Shown: one piece after another, positions 8,955-17,281 of the stretch
How the letters are laid out: each line of letters begins with the position of its first letter
Position numbering within the stretch: the first letter of the stretch is position 1
DNA from: Hyphomicrobiales bacterium
GTDB lineage: Bacteria; Pseudomonadota; Alphaproteobacteria; Rhizobiales; CAJQND01
Length of the DNA stretch: 33,407 bases
Reading direction: 5' to 3'
NCBI GenBank assembly: GCA_028285595.1
Contig: JANQOW010000110.1
Span: 1-33,407 of the forward strand
Notes under the pieces: model-generated
The model's input: only the letters and a program-made list of their open reading frames with translations
Databases searched by the model: none
Told to the model about the DNA's origin: nothing
Made by a program: the position numbers and the translations under genes

Positions 8955-10448
8955 CTACTCGATAACAAGTTCGACTGAGCCAATTTTAACGGCGTCTTCA
9001 GTACCGAGGTACCGGGTAAAGCTCGTGATGTAGATTTGGTTCTCCGAACGGATGACCTTTATGATTTCGTCAGAGGCCTTTAAGTTAAGCTCGGGATAAA
9101 CAATCTGGCCTTCGCCCGAGGGAATAGTATTGATCGTTCCGAGGTAGCGGCCGCCCTTTTTGATCGAGTCGATGCCCGGGTTTTCGACATTGATGAAGAA
9201 ATTCACTTGCGAGTTTTTGCCCGGCAACACGACATCGCGGAGCACCAGCCGTGCCGAAGGTGGCGAAGTCCGGTTGAAAGAGAAACCGCCCAGTATGTTC
9301 GCTCCACCATCTTCCGGCTTGGCGAGAAACTGGTCAGTGACAGCTCGAGCATCATCGCTGAGTTCGAAAGTAGCAGTTGTACCCGTGCCTCCCTTCACTT
9401 CCATCCCGCCGAGCAAAAACGATTGCGAAGGAGGTTTTACCCGCATCTCGATTTTTGAAGCCGTCACCGTGTCTGAGGCAGGTGGGGCAAAAGCGATCAG
9501 TGGCCCCGAAGGTTCTTCTGGCTCGGACTTTGGTACGTCGTCATAGACAAAACCCAGCTTCACACCGTCAACATCAACGATCTTCGATGTGTTGATCATG
9601 TCACTCGCCCGGTATCGGTAAACACGATCGGTGTCGAAGGCGAATTCAAATATCTGGTTCTTCCAGGTACTTGGCGCATTGGTGTCCCAGTTATCGGGCG
9701 CACGATTGACCTTCCAAAGCTCCATCATCCGGTCGACATTGGCGTGATGTGAATAAAAACATGGGTCTCGGGAGGCGGTATTCAGGTTTGCCATTTCACC
9801 GCCCACCCAATTATGCATTCCGCCGTGGGCGTTGCCCTCTGGAACCCCCGCATTTATGGCCGCAGCATCGAAAGCTTGACCGAAGAAGCTTGTGAGAATT
9901 CCGAATTCAAACGCCACGGATGCATCATAATTGTCGGCTTCGACAGCGCCCCTGTCCGCGTCGTCGATGGGCCGGGGGCCGTCTTCATCGCCGAGCACAC
10001 GCCCAGAATGGTTGAGCACGCCTTGGGTGAATGCGCTGGGCAATGAATCGGACTTAAACCAATTCCAGTACGGCAGCGAGACGGGCTTGTCCGAATGCTC
10101 CTGCAAAATTCGCTCATATGTCGCCAGATAGGCGCGGTGCCACATTATGAAGCGCCAATTTCGATGAACCTCATTGCTGCCTGCTCCGGAGCAAAAAACA
10201 TCATGGAAATTCGTCAAAATCTCCCACAACACCGGGGAATCGGTCTTTGTTTTTGCGATGGCCTCCATGTAGATGAATAGATCGGGATGCAAAGTGCCAT
10301 CCTCATTGACAAGACCATGCACCTCGCGCCGCACGCGAACGCCGTCTTGGGCAACAACCGGCGTTTCACCAAAGCCTACGAGATAGGGAGTTGCTACACC
10401 TGCCGCTGCACCGATCAATATTTGTCGTCTGTCGAAGTTGCGTGTCAT
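8955..10448 (-). CDS. Tat-exported tyrosinase / polyphenol oxidase
   Basis: The 497-residue product has both copper sites of the tyrosinase family. CuA: His82 (NFHDVF), His95 (EVHRNW) and His104 (WHRAYL). CuB: His208 and His212 (AHGGMHNW) and the HH pair 234-235 in DPCFYSHHANVDR. The N-terminus is a twin-arginine signal (RRQILIGAAAG), fitting export of a folded copper protein. After the central domain (to about 300) a beta-rich C-terminal domain of about 180 residues resembles the shielding/extra domain of plant-type polyphenol oxidases. Start at 10448 is supported by GGAG seven bases upstream; a longer frame to 10529 adds a non-signal stretch. It oxidises phenols to quinones with O2, perhaps for melanin formation, phenolic detoxification or cross-linking. 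It is convergent with the upstream operon and divergent from the M6 protease. Confidence 0.93.
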   Translation of the reverse strand: MTRNFDRRQILIGAAAGVATPYLVGFGETPVVAQDGVRVRREVHGLVNEDGTLHPDLFIYMEAIAKTKTDSPVLWEILTNFHDVFCSGAGSNEVHRNWRFIMWHRAYLATYERILQEHSDKPVSLPYWNWFKSDSLPSAFTQGVLNHSGRVLGDEDGPRPIDDADRGAVEADNYDASVAFEFGILTSFFGQAFDAAAINAGVPEGNAHGGMHNWVGGEMANLNTASRDPCFYSHHANVDRMMELWKVNRAPDNWDTNAPSTWKNQIFEFAFDTDRVYRYRASDMINTSKIVDVDGVKLGFVYDDVPKSEPEEPSGPLIAFAPPASDTVTASKIEMRVKPPSQSFLLGGMEVKGGTGTTATFELSDDARAVTDQFLAKPEDGGANILGGFSFNRTSPPSARLVLRDVVLPGKNSQVNFFINVENPGIDSIKKGGRYLGTINTIPSGEGQIVYPELNLKASDEIIKVIRSENQIYITSFTRYLGTEDAVKIGSVELVIE

Positions 10449-10934
10449 CGATTTTCTCCGCTTCTCAGGCACTATAGTAACCTTGTTTGGCGTGGTCCAT
10501 TTTTGCCGAATAGATCGTTCAAATTTCAATCAAACATTAGAGTGGTGTCGAACAAAATTATATTTCTCCAAATTCTATATTCTTTACATTTAGACATTGA
10601 TCATATTAATTGTATTTTTAAAAATCAACATCAAAACCATAACTGCATAACTTACACTATTCATTGGAAAATTTGCAAGATAAAAATACAATCATATAAA
10701 ATCGATTTTTTGTACTTATATCAATTGTGCCTAGCGGATATATGGAATTGATTGATTAAAGACGATATTTTTATGGTTATTGATATATTGATTTAATCAA
10801 TTAATTAAAACTATATATCTAAAATTATATTATGAATTATACCAAAATGAATTTTCATTTATTTTTTGATTTGACAAATTAATAAAATTTTATTCTCATG
10901 AAGTTAATGGGAAGAATCATGGAATAAATTAATC
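10449..10934. promoter_or_regulatory. Very AT-rich divergent intergenic region
   Basis: About 480 bases, with most of 10540-10930 made of A and T, separate the tyrosinase (-) from the M6 protease (+). It includes many AATT, TTAATTAA-like and TATA-rich stretches (for example around 10790-10830) and no credible gene. It must contain both promoters. The composition contrasts sharply with the coding sequence and is typical of DNA bound by nucleoid silencers in other bacteria; no specific binding protein can be named. Confidence 0.55.
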
Positions 10935-13262
10935 ATGAATATTCGGAATTGCAAGCTGACATACGTTTTAATTTTAACTGGAATTTCCTATATTTTATCA
11001 ATCAACTCATTTTTGCCTGGAGCATTTGCGCACGAGCCACCCAAGGGCGAACAGATCGATGTGTTGAATGCCGCGACCGACCGACAACTCAGGATAAATC
11101 GCGTGTTACGCACGGAGCCTCACCGGCTCAAGGCCGGTCTAAGAAACAAAGCCTTTTTCAAACTCAATCGAGCGCGCCTTCAAGCTTCGGGTCTGCCACC
11201 AAGCGAGCAGGCTCGCGCATTAAATCGCGGACCTATGCGCGCCTTCCCCTACGCCGCGAAACCTGAGCTAAAGTCCACTGGGGCGCCGAAGACAATAACT
11301 TTGCTTGTCGATTTTGCCGACACAAAAGCGGATGACGTCCTTCCAGGCCTGACTCGTGATCGGATTGACCAAAACATCTATGGGACGGGAACAGCGGAAG
11401 CACAAGGTTTCAAGCCGTTTGAAAGCATGCGGGAGTACTACCGACGTGCATCGGGTGGCAAACTTGAAATCGAAGGTAACGTGGTAGGGTGGATCCGCAT
11501 GTCAAAAGATCGCTCAACCTACGAACCTACATATCCGTCAGGCGCAAATGATATAGAAAAGGCGCACATAGATAATCAAGCCTTGTTCGATCTCGTTTCT
11601 GAAGCGTTGGATCAGGTTGATAGTTCAACAGATTTTACAAAATATGATAACGACAATGACGGTGACATTGACCTAATAACAATCATGTATGCAGGCCCTG
11701 ACAACGGCTGGGGAGGATTTTGGTGGGCGTATAGGTGGGTCTTCTTTGTAAATGATGCCTCTAACAAGAAGTTTGACGGAAAACGTCTAAAACAATTTGT
11801 GTTTCAATTCGTCGAACCGAGGGCTCAGACCGACTTTGATCCACGCACACTCATCCATGAGTATGGTCATGCACTCGGTTTACCAGATTATTATGACTAC
11901 CAGTCGGGAATAGGACCAGATGGCGGCGTCGGCGGTCTCGATATTATGGCGGGGAACAAGGGGAACCACAATGCCCTGAGCCGCTGGCTTTTGGACTGGA
12001 TTGAACCCCTAGTTATTACGCCGAACAACCCTGGCAAAGTCACGCTGGTGCCCTCTGGCTCTAACCAAGCAGGCGTAAAAGCGGTAGCCGTTTTTCCCGG
12101 CCTCGTCCAGACCAACACGCCAGGCCAAGAGCTATTCGTTATCGAGAACAGGTTTCAGGTCGGCAATGATGCGGGCAAGTCGGATATGCCGAATACCGGC
12201 CTTTTGGTTTGGCATGTCGAGGCGACCCCCAATAATAATGATGACGATTTCCGCTATGACAATTCTTTCACAGACAGGAAGCTAGTTCGGCTTGTGCGGG
12301 CTCATACAGATAAAGATTTCTTGGACGGTGAAAATGCCGCAAGCCAAGATTACTACGTGCCTGGAAAGGAATTCACCCCAACCTCTGTTCCTAGCTCAAA
12401 AGGATACGGCAATGTGCGGACTAACATTGCAGTTACAAATATTATGCAAGTTGGAGAAAACTATACGATAGACGTCTCGATAGATGCGGCGACACCACAA
12501 ACGGATTCCTCATTGGTGGCGGCGTCTAGCGACACTGCGCCGCAGATCACAAGCCGGCGGGTTGCGCGCTTAATGGAAATGAAGCCGACAACTGAAATAG
12601 ACCAAAGAAGGCTCGACCAATTTAATAGCGATTTCGAAGTGGCGACGCCAGATGAACTCGCTCAGATCTGGGAAAATCATAGAGATCAGTTAGATTTGGA
12701 TGCCCCAACATCAGAACAGACAATTCTGGCCGAACTGTTGCTTACGCACTGGGCCACCAAAGACGGTCGGGCCGCAGTTGAAGCTCTTTTAAAACTCCCC
12801 AATTCTGTGTTTCTCAAACAAGCCTTTCCGCAAGCAGTATTGGCCTGGGCCGAGAGCGATCCCAAGGGTGCATTTGATTGGTATTTTGCCGCTGATCAGT
12901 CGAAACTTCGGACCAATGAAAACCTTGTGGCCGGTGAGCGTTCTATCAAAGCAATGTTTCGCTGGCGTTCTGTGAACGACCCGAAATTGGCTGCAAAGTC
13001 GATCGATCTCCTAAGCAAAACTGAGGAGGTTTCTGGCGCCGTTCAGGGGCTTCGAGAAGCGGCAATGAGCTATAGCGCCAACCCAGATGAGATAATTGAA
13101 AAACAACTAGACAAACTAGAGACAAGGCGTGGAGAGGCGCGGACAATGGCGGGGGTAGGAAATGCGCGCCCACAAAAAGCTCGACAACTTGCAGAACCGA
13201 GAGCGCGCCTAATGGAAAATTTCATCGCACGTCGTGTCAAGGAATTGCGACTGACTGATTGA
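10935..13262 (+). CDS. Secreted M6-family (immune inhibitor A-like) metalloprotease with helical C-terminus
   Basis: The 775-residue protein has a signal peptide ending near SFLPGAFA. The metalloprotease region spans about 115-420: LLVDFADT, FESMREYYRRASGG, and the zinc motif HEYGHALGLPDYYD (His308, Glu309, His312), followed by GLDIMAG, all typical of M6 peptidases. A calcium-loop-like acidic stretch DNDNDGDID lies at 238-246. From about 540 the protein becomes helical and includes AVLAWAESDPKGAFDWYF, which resembles the repeated WA-x-x-DP-x-x-A units known from planctomycete/verrucomicrobial exported proteins. The ATG at 10935 has only a weak ribosome binding site. It has its own terminator downstream. 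Likely extracellular protein degradation; no targeting domain was recognised. Confidence 0.88.
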   Translation: MNIRNCKLTYVLILTGISYILSINSFLPGAFAHEPPKGEQIDVLNAATDRQLRINRVLRTEPHRLKAGLRNKAFFKLNRARLQASGLPPSEQARALNRGPMRAFPYAAKPELKSTGAPKTITLLVDFADTKADDVLPGLTRDRIDQNIYGTGTAEAQGFKPFESMREYYRRASGGKLEIEGNVVGWIRMSKDRSTYEPTYPSGANDIEKAHIDNQALFDLVSEALDQVDSSTDFTKYDNDNDGDIDLITIMYAGPDNGWGGFWWAYRWVFFVNDASNKKFDGKRLKQFVFQFVEPRAQTDFDPRTLIHEYGHALGLPDYYDYQSGIGPDGGVGGLDIMAGNKGNHNALSRWLLDWIEPLVITPNNPGKVTLVPSGSNQAGVKAVAVFPGLVQTNTPGQELFVIENRFQVGNDAGKSDMPNTGLLVWHVEATPNNNDDDFRYDNSFTDRKLVRLVRAHTDKDFLDGENAASQDYYVPGKEFTPTSVPSSKGYGNVRTNIAVTNIMQVGENYTIDVSIDAATPQTDSSLVAASSDTAPQITSRRVARLMEMKPTTEIDQRRLDQFNSDFEVATPDELAQIWENHRDQLDLDAPTSEQTILAELLLTHWATKDGRAAVEALLKLPNSVFLKQAFPQAVLAWAESDPKGAFDWYFAADQSKLRTNENLVAGERSIKAMFRWRSVNDPKLAAKSIDLLSKTEEVSGAVQGLREAAMSYSANPDEIIEKQLDKLETRRGEARTMAGVGNARPQKARQLAEPRARLMENFIARRVKELRLTD

Positions 13263-13269
13263 TGAATTG

Positions 13270-13295
13270 TGGTGGGCAACGCCCACCAGCGTTTT
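13270..13295 (+). terminator. Rho-independent terminator after the M6 protease
   Basis: A perfect 8-bp stem TGGTGGGC/GCCCACCA (13270-13277 and 13281-13288) with loop AAC is followed by GCG and TTTT. It starts eight bases after the protease stop codon. Confidence 0.7.
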
Positions 13296-13747
13296 CGATC
13301 AATACCCTAGCTCTCATGGTATAGAGGCGATCAAAGTGGCGCCAATCACCCAAACATTCATGAACAAGATCGACGGCGGGCCAGAACCTGGTCTGCCGTT
13401 TTCGTTAATAGGCCGGCCGGTGATCGCACGTTCTTTGGGTTTGTCGTTTGATGTGCTCCCTTTGGCTCCCTCGGTCTAAAGGTGAGTCCTGTTTCCACAT
13501 ATCTCATTTGTCTGCGTTGATCAGGCGCGCGGGACGTGGAGCCTTTTCCATAGCTCAAGCTCAAGCGGCGTGCGCGCGGTAGAGGGTGAGGGTGCCGCAC
13601 CTCCCAGCGCAGAATGCCTGTCTGATTGCCTCATATGACTTTCTTCTCCTTGCGCCGTAACCATTGGACTCACACCTACCAGACGGCAGGCTCAGGATTG
13701 TGACGCCTCATAAGCGCGCCAACACTTCCAGAGCCGCGGCCTGCCCA
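13296..13747. other. Gap without a recognisable gene
   Basis: About 450 bases between the M6 terminator and an IS3 OrfA remnant. Frames on both strands are short and arginine/serine-rich, with no family motif or ribosome binding site. Because the minus-strand OrfA remnant ends here, decayed transposase or insertion scar sequence is likely, but no OrfB motif could be recovered in any frame. Confidence 0.4.
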
Positions 13748-13861
13748 TCAGATGCGGCTGTCAACCGTGTTTTCCAACAGATCCTTCAGAATAGAGTTGT
13801 CCAACATCTGTTCAGCCGTGATCGCCAAGATGCGCCCTTCGCCAAACGGTGACTTACTCAT
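13748..13861 (-). pseudogene. Internally deleted IS3-type OrfA remnant
   Basis: This 37-residue frame has GGAG seven bases before the ATG at 13864 and four before the ATG at 13861. It reads MSKSPFGEGRILAITAEQ and then MLDNSILKDLLEN. The first part resembles the OrfA start MSKSRFTEEQIxxIL; the second resembles the OrfA end EAMLDNAxLKDLL. About 50 helix-turn-helix residues that normally lie between them are missing, so this looks like a deletion product. Too short to be a working transposition protein. The upstream sequence on the same strand, TGACCTGTCCCGAGAAT (13908-13924), has the look of an IS end but no matching inverted repeat was found. Confidence 0.5.
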
Positions 13862-14017
13862 CATCCGTCTCCTCAATCAATGGCGGACTCTCCTTGAAAA
13901 GTGCGCGATTCTCGGGACAGGTCAGATCTAACATGATCGCCGAATTGTGCGTAAGGTTGCACATTTGAATAGGGTCGGAAGCGTTACCGACTTATCTTCG
14001 AATGTGGCAAAGACACA

Positions 14018-15064
14018 TTAATTGCGAATCCGATCAATTACTTCGATTCTGCGCCGTCTCAAATCACGTTGCACTTGACGCTTTGCGCTCTCAGCGCCAG
14101 CAGCAGCCCTTTGTCGCCGCCCCACCCTGACCCGGCGCTCTTGGCGCCGGCGCGTTGTTTTGGTTCGCGCAACGCCCACACTTGAGGGGAGGTTCAAAAC
14201 AATTACCTCGACTGGATCGGGGTCAGGTGGGGGAGTGGGAGGTGCAGCGAACGCTATTGTCACTTTATGGACATCTGTCCGATTTGCACTCAGAGTTCCG
14301 GACGCCTCTGCAAGGTGAAACTTTTCAGTAATGGGCGGGGAAAGGACGACGCGCGGCGTGACAGATCCCATGTAGGTTGTGGTGAAAGTCAACTCGTCCA
14401 AAAAGCGATCCAACTTGCTTCTTGCCCCGCTAGGTTTGAGTGCGTCATCCAGTGCCAAGAATGTTCTCAGCTGCTCTGCCATTCCGATGCGGCCGGCGAT
14501 TGGAAACTCCCAATTTCTCTGCAGCTTTTCATCCGCCTCACATTCTTCACGCGTCAAAGTTGTAAATAACTCTCTAAATGTATCGCTTTTTTCAACAATT
14601 CTCTTGTTCTGCCTTTGACGATTATGGCCGGCGGAGAGATTGAGTGTGAACTCACCGTTTGTGAAAGGTAGCCGGAAGTTTGCATTCGCAGACTCATCGT
14701 TATCTTCTCTCATAGTGAGTTCGAAATCAAAGCCAACGGCATACCCGTCGTACACGTCATATATATCGGCAGCAAGCTGATGCACTTGCCCTTTACTAAT
14801 CGCCTTATCAACGTCCTCAAAAGACGCCCGGCCAGCTTCTATTTCGTCTGCCAGAGCCTTCGTAAAGCTGTGACTTTTTTCGTCTCCAACACGCCGAAAC
14901 AGTTCAACCACCTCTTGCCTGATAGCGTTGCGGGTTTCACAACGTATACTCTTAACAATGTAAGGCGTGGCCTCTCGTGTAACATCGATAGGAAGTGGTC
15001 GATGTGAGCAGGCAGATACAATAATTGAAACTCCCGCAAAAGCCGTCAATTTTAAAATATTCAT
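14018..15064 (-). CDS. Predicted lipoprotein of unknown function
   Basis: The 348-residue product begins MNILKLTAFAGVSIIVSAC, with VSAC as a lipobox, so it should be lipid-anchored at Cys19. The start at 15064 has GGGGA about eight bases upstream; a TTG at 15079 in frame is less likely. The body has no recognised domain. It contains a basic helical part (30-90), then beta-type segments such as FRLPFTNGEFTLNLSAG and LTFTTTYMGSVTPRVVLSPP that could form a barrel-like or sandwich fold, a proline-rich linker (TPPPDPDP) and a very arginine-rich tail of about 50 residues (TRRRQERRVRVGRR). The tail is unusual for a lipoprotein and might bind nucleic acid or acidic polymer. It is transcribed alone from an AT-rich upstream region. 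Confidence 0.7.
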   Translation of the reverse strand: MNILKLTAFAGVSIIVSACSHRPLPIDVTREATPYIVKSIRCETRNAIRQEVVELFRRVGDEKSHSFTKALADEIEAGRASFEDVDKAISKGQVHQLAADIYDVYDGYAVGFDFELTMREDNDESANANFRLPFTNGEFTLNLSAGHNRQRQNKRIVEKSDTFRELFTTLTREECEADEKLQRNWEFPIAGRIGMAEQLRTFLALDDALKPSGARSKLDRFLDELTFTTTYMGSVTPRVVLSPPITEKFHLAEASGTLSANRTDVHKVTIAFAAPPTPPPDPDPVEVIVLNLPSSVGVARTKTTRRRQERRVRVGRRQRAAAGAESAKRQVQRDLRRRRIEVIDRIRN

Positions 15065-15300
15065 GCTTATATTCCCCAATTAGATATTTCATTGTATAAA
15101 AATGATCATAAATTTGGTTGCAAAAATACAACATTTAAATTTTTTCAAATAAAGATTTTTTATACAAATTTATTATCTAATAATTCAAGAAAGTTGTTTA
15201 AATGCACTAAATTTTAATTCGCGTTATTAAAAACAGATTGCATTTATCTGTCCAGAGATTGGAAAAATGCGCGTTTTTGCAATCCACTCCATTTCATCAT
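15065..15300. promoter_or_regulatory. AT-rich promoter region of the lipoprotein gene
   Basis: About 235 bases of very AT-rich sequence lie upstream of the lipoprotein gene, with runs such as AAATTTTTTCAAATAAAG around 15137-15155. No specific -35/-10 pair was assigned. It matches in composition the upstream regions of the other exported-protein genes in this half of the window. Confidence 0.4.
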
Positions 15301-15734
15301 GTGCTTGGCACATTTTTTGAGATGATGTTTCGGCCGAAAGCGCGTTCGCGATACGAATACACAATACTATTCCGACGTATTCACAAAAAGATCCATTAGT
15401 TCACAGGAGATTTCCTGATTGAGAAGGCGTCTGTTGATGAGTTGGGCACGCCTCAAGGTCGAACGGATCATGACGTTTCTGCCTGAGCAGTGCTTTGGCA
15501 GACCGACTTCGGCATCTTTTGGTCGGCATGGCATCAAGTCAAAGTCGCCCAATAATGTAGCGCAAAGTTCGGAGGCATGGATTGACCGTTGCCCGTCTTC
15601 TAACGACACCCGCACAGGCGGACGCCACGCTCAATAGTTGGCCGAGCACCCAGATGCTCGACAGTTCCATTCGGAGAGATCTGTTGGTCATCGGCCGACC
15701 AAATCGTCATCAAACTCCGGTCTCGCGGCACAAT
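15301..15734. other. Gap with no supported gene, left of an IS3 remnant
   Basis: Several frames of 70-90 codons overlap on both strands and none shows a motif, signal peptide or good ribosome binding site. Because the following bases encode the end of an IS3-type transposase, part of this stretch may be decayed insertion sequence. Confidence 0.4.
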
Positions 15735-15827
15735 CAGATCCGATCCCGCCAAGCCTTAAAGCAACAGTCACCTGTGCCTGAAACCTCAGTAGAGAAATCC
15801 GAAATGACGGGACCAAACATTGATGAC
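15735..15827 (+). pseudogene. Decayed C-terminus of an IS3-type transposase
   Basis: In this frame the sequence reads QIRSRQALKQQSPVPETS and continues VEKSEMTGPNIDD. It aligns without gaps to the transposase end at 1-96 (18 of 31 residues identical). The usual RPH is altered to RSR, and no transposase catalytic region is found upstream, so it is a fossil. The orientation is the same as the copy at the left edge. Confidence 0.55.
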
Positions 15828-16460
15828 TCAGCAACCTTAGGATCGCCGGCCCAATGACTGGAATCAGTGAACAAGCATAAGTTTGGGGAATTGTCATGGG
15901 TACGAACTTGTTCGAATGAAATAGTTTACTCATAATATCAATAGATAATGTTGTTAGATCGATTCCGCCCCTGGGGCACCATTTCTCCCTATAAAACAAT
16001 TAGTTAGAACGATACCAGAGAGGGTCTGGGCAAATATAGGACTTACACAGCCCTTACACATTTTCGCCCAATTTCTGGAAGCCCCTCCGAGCCGCCTCAA
16101 AGCACTGCATCTTTGGCGGAAAAGTCTAAGTCTACAAATCAGAAAACAGCGGTTTTAGCAGTGCTCGACCTGCCTGGCGCGTTGAGACGTATGTGAAGGA
16201 CCACCAAACTCACCTACGCAACAACCTGCTTCTTTTCGGCGGTCACCTGTGGGATTGCGGCAATCGCTGCAATGGCGCTTTTGGCCGGGTATGGATCTTC
16301 GCGCTTATGCCGGTCGTCAACCACATCAGCTTCTGCTGTACTGCAGTCAGACATAGCCAGCTTGATCTTCCGAGACTGCTGTGATGCGGCGCGCAACTTT
16401 GTGGACGACCGGGCCTCTTCACTCATCGCTCCTGAAAGGAGCAATCCCGAGAGACCAGGG
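15828..16460. other. Gap of about 630 bases without a supported gene
   Basis: Nothing with a family motif was found. A frame of 71 codons on the minus strand (16214-16429) is alanine/lysine-rich, but its only ribosome binding site is two bases from the start and inside a small hairpin (GCTCC-TTTC-AGGAGC). It was not accepted. Confidence 0.4.
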
Positions 16461-16483
16461 CCGCCCGCTACGGGCGGCCCCCA
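16461..16483 (-). terminator. Strong hairpin downstream of the TPR gene
   Basis: A perfect 10-bp GC-rich stem (GGGCCGCCCG/CGGGCGGCCC, loop of 3) lies about 30 bases past the stop of the minus-strand TPR gene. It is not followed by a T-run on that strand, so termination may be only partial. Confidence 0.55.
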
Positions 16484-16511
16484 CGTCTTCGTTCACATAA
16501 AACCCACCGGC

Positions 16512-17054
16512 TCACACGGCGTCTGCAATCAAGCTCGCCAACTTGACGTATGAAGTACAACCCGTCCCGCATCTGGAGCCAATCTCGCTCAGTTGTTCCC
16601 GCGCGGACGCAATGTCGCCTTTTTGCAAGAACGCTTCGCCCATGTACTCGCGGGCCAAGACATAGTTGGGATCGATGGCCAAAGCGCGCCGATAGTAGGC
16701 GAGACCTTCATCGATGTGGCCCTGTTTGCGTGTTGCAAATCCAAGCACATTCAAAACGCGCGGATCATTGCTCGCTTCAGCGCGCTGAAGCATAGAGACC
16801 GCCTCCACGAACCGGCCCTGCTTTGCGAGCCAATACCCTGCCTGATAAACTTCATCCGTGGTGGCCGGGGTGCCTGGAGCATAGCCATGCCCTTTGCACT
16901 TTTTCCACTTCTTGCTGCCTTGCTGATATTTGTCGCAAGGATCAGAACCCGCCGCCAACGCCGGGCCCGTTGAGGCCGGCAGTTGAACAATGAACGCTGC
17001 ACCCAGAAGGGCAAAGGCGCCAAAACCGGTCGTAAGAATTTTGCCAAGAGTCAT
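16512..17054 (-). CDS. Exported TPR-repeat protein
   Basis: The 180-residue product starts at ATG 17054 with AGGAG six bases upstream and has a signal peptide (TTGFGAFALLGAAFIVQLPASTGPALA). A lysine-rich segment with two cysteines (DPCDKYQQGSKKWKKCKG) follows, then about three TPR units, the clearest being DEGLAYYRRALAIDPNYVLAREYMGEAFLQKGD split over two helices (about 120-155). The C-terminus has a CGTGC pair that could form a disulfide. TPR domains bind other proteins, so this is likely a periplasmic adaptor, but no partner can be named. It is divergent from the cytochrome c peroxidase gene, leaving about 230 bases for both promoters. Confidence 0.82.
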   Translation of the reverse strand: MTLGKILTTGFGAFALLGAAFIVQLPASTGPALAAGSDPCDKYQQGSKKWKKCKGHGYAPGTPATTDEVYQAGYWLAKQGRFVEAVSMLQRAEASNDPRVLNVLGFATRKQGHIDEGLAYYRRALAIDPNYVLAREYMGEAFLQKGDIASAREQLSEIGSRCGTGCTSYVKLASLIADAV

Positions 17055-17281
17055 TTCGATCTCCTCATTTCGTTTGCGTGAAAAACGCGCACCACGTCTG
17101 CGGAGATCACCCGGCCTTCCCTCCACCAACATCACAAATTGGTGTGCCCGGATGGGCGCACACCATGATAGCACCATTTGTCAGGTGAGCCGGCTCCCGA
17201 TGTGCGCCGTACATTGAGCAACCCTAATGCGCTTGCTGGTGACACAACGGATTTGCTGACACCGCAACTTTGGTATGTGAG

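Noticed and set aside
16214..16429. 71-codon minus-strand frame (MSEEARSSTKLRAAS...)
   Set aside because: The only ribosome binding site is two bases from the start and inside a hairpin; composition is low-complexity and no motif is seen.
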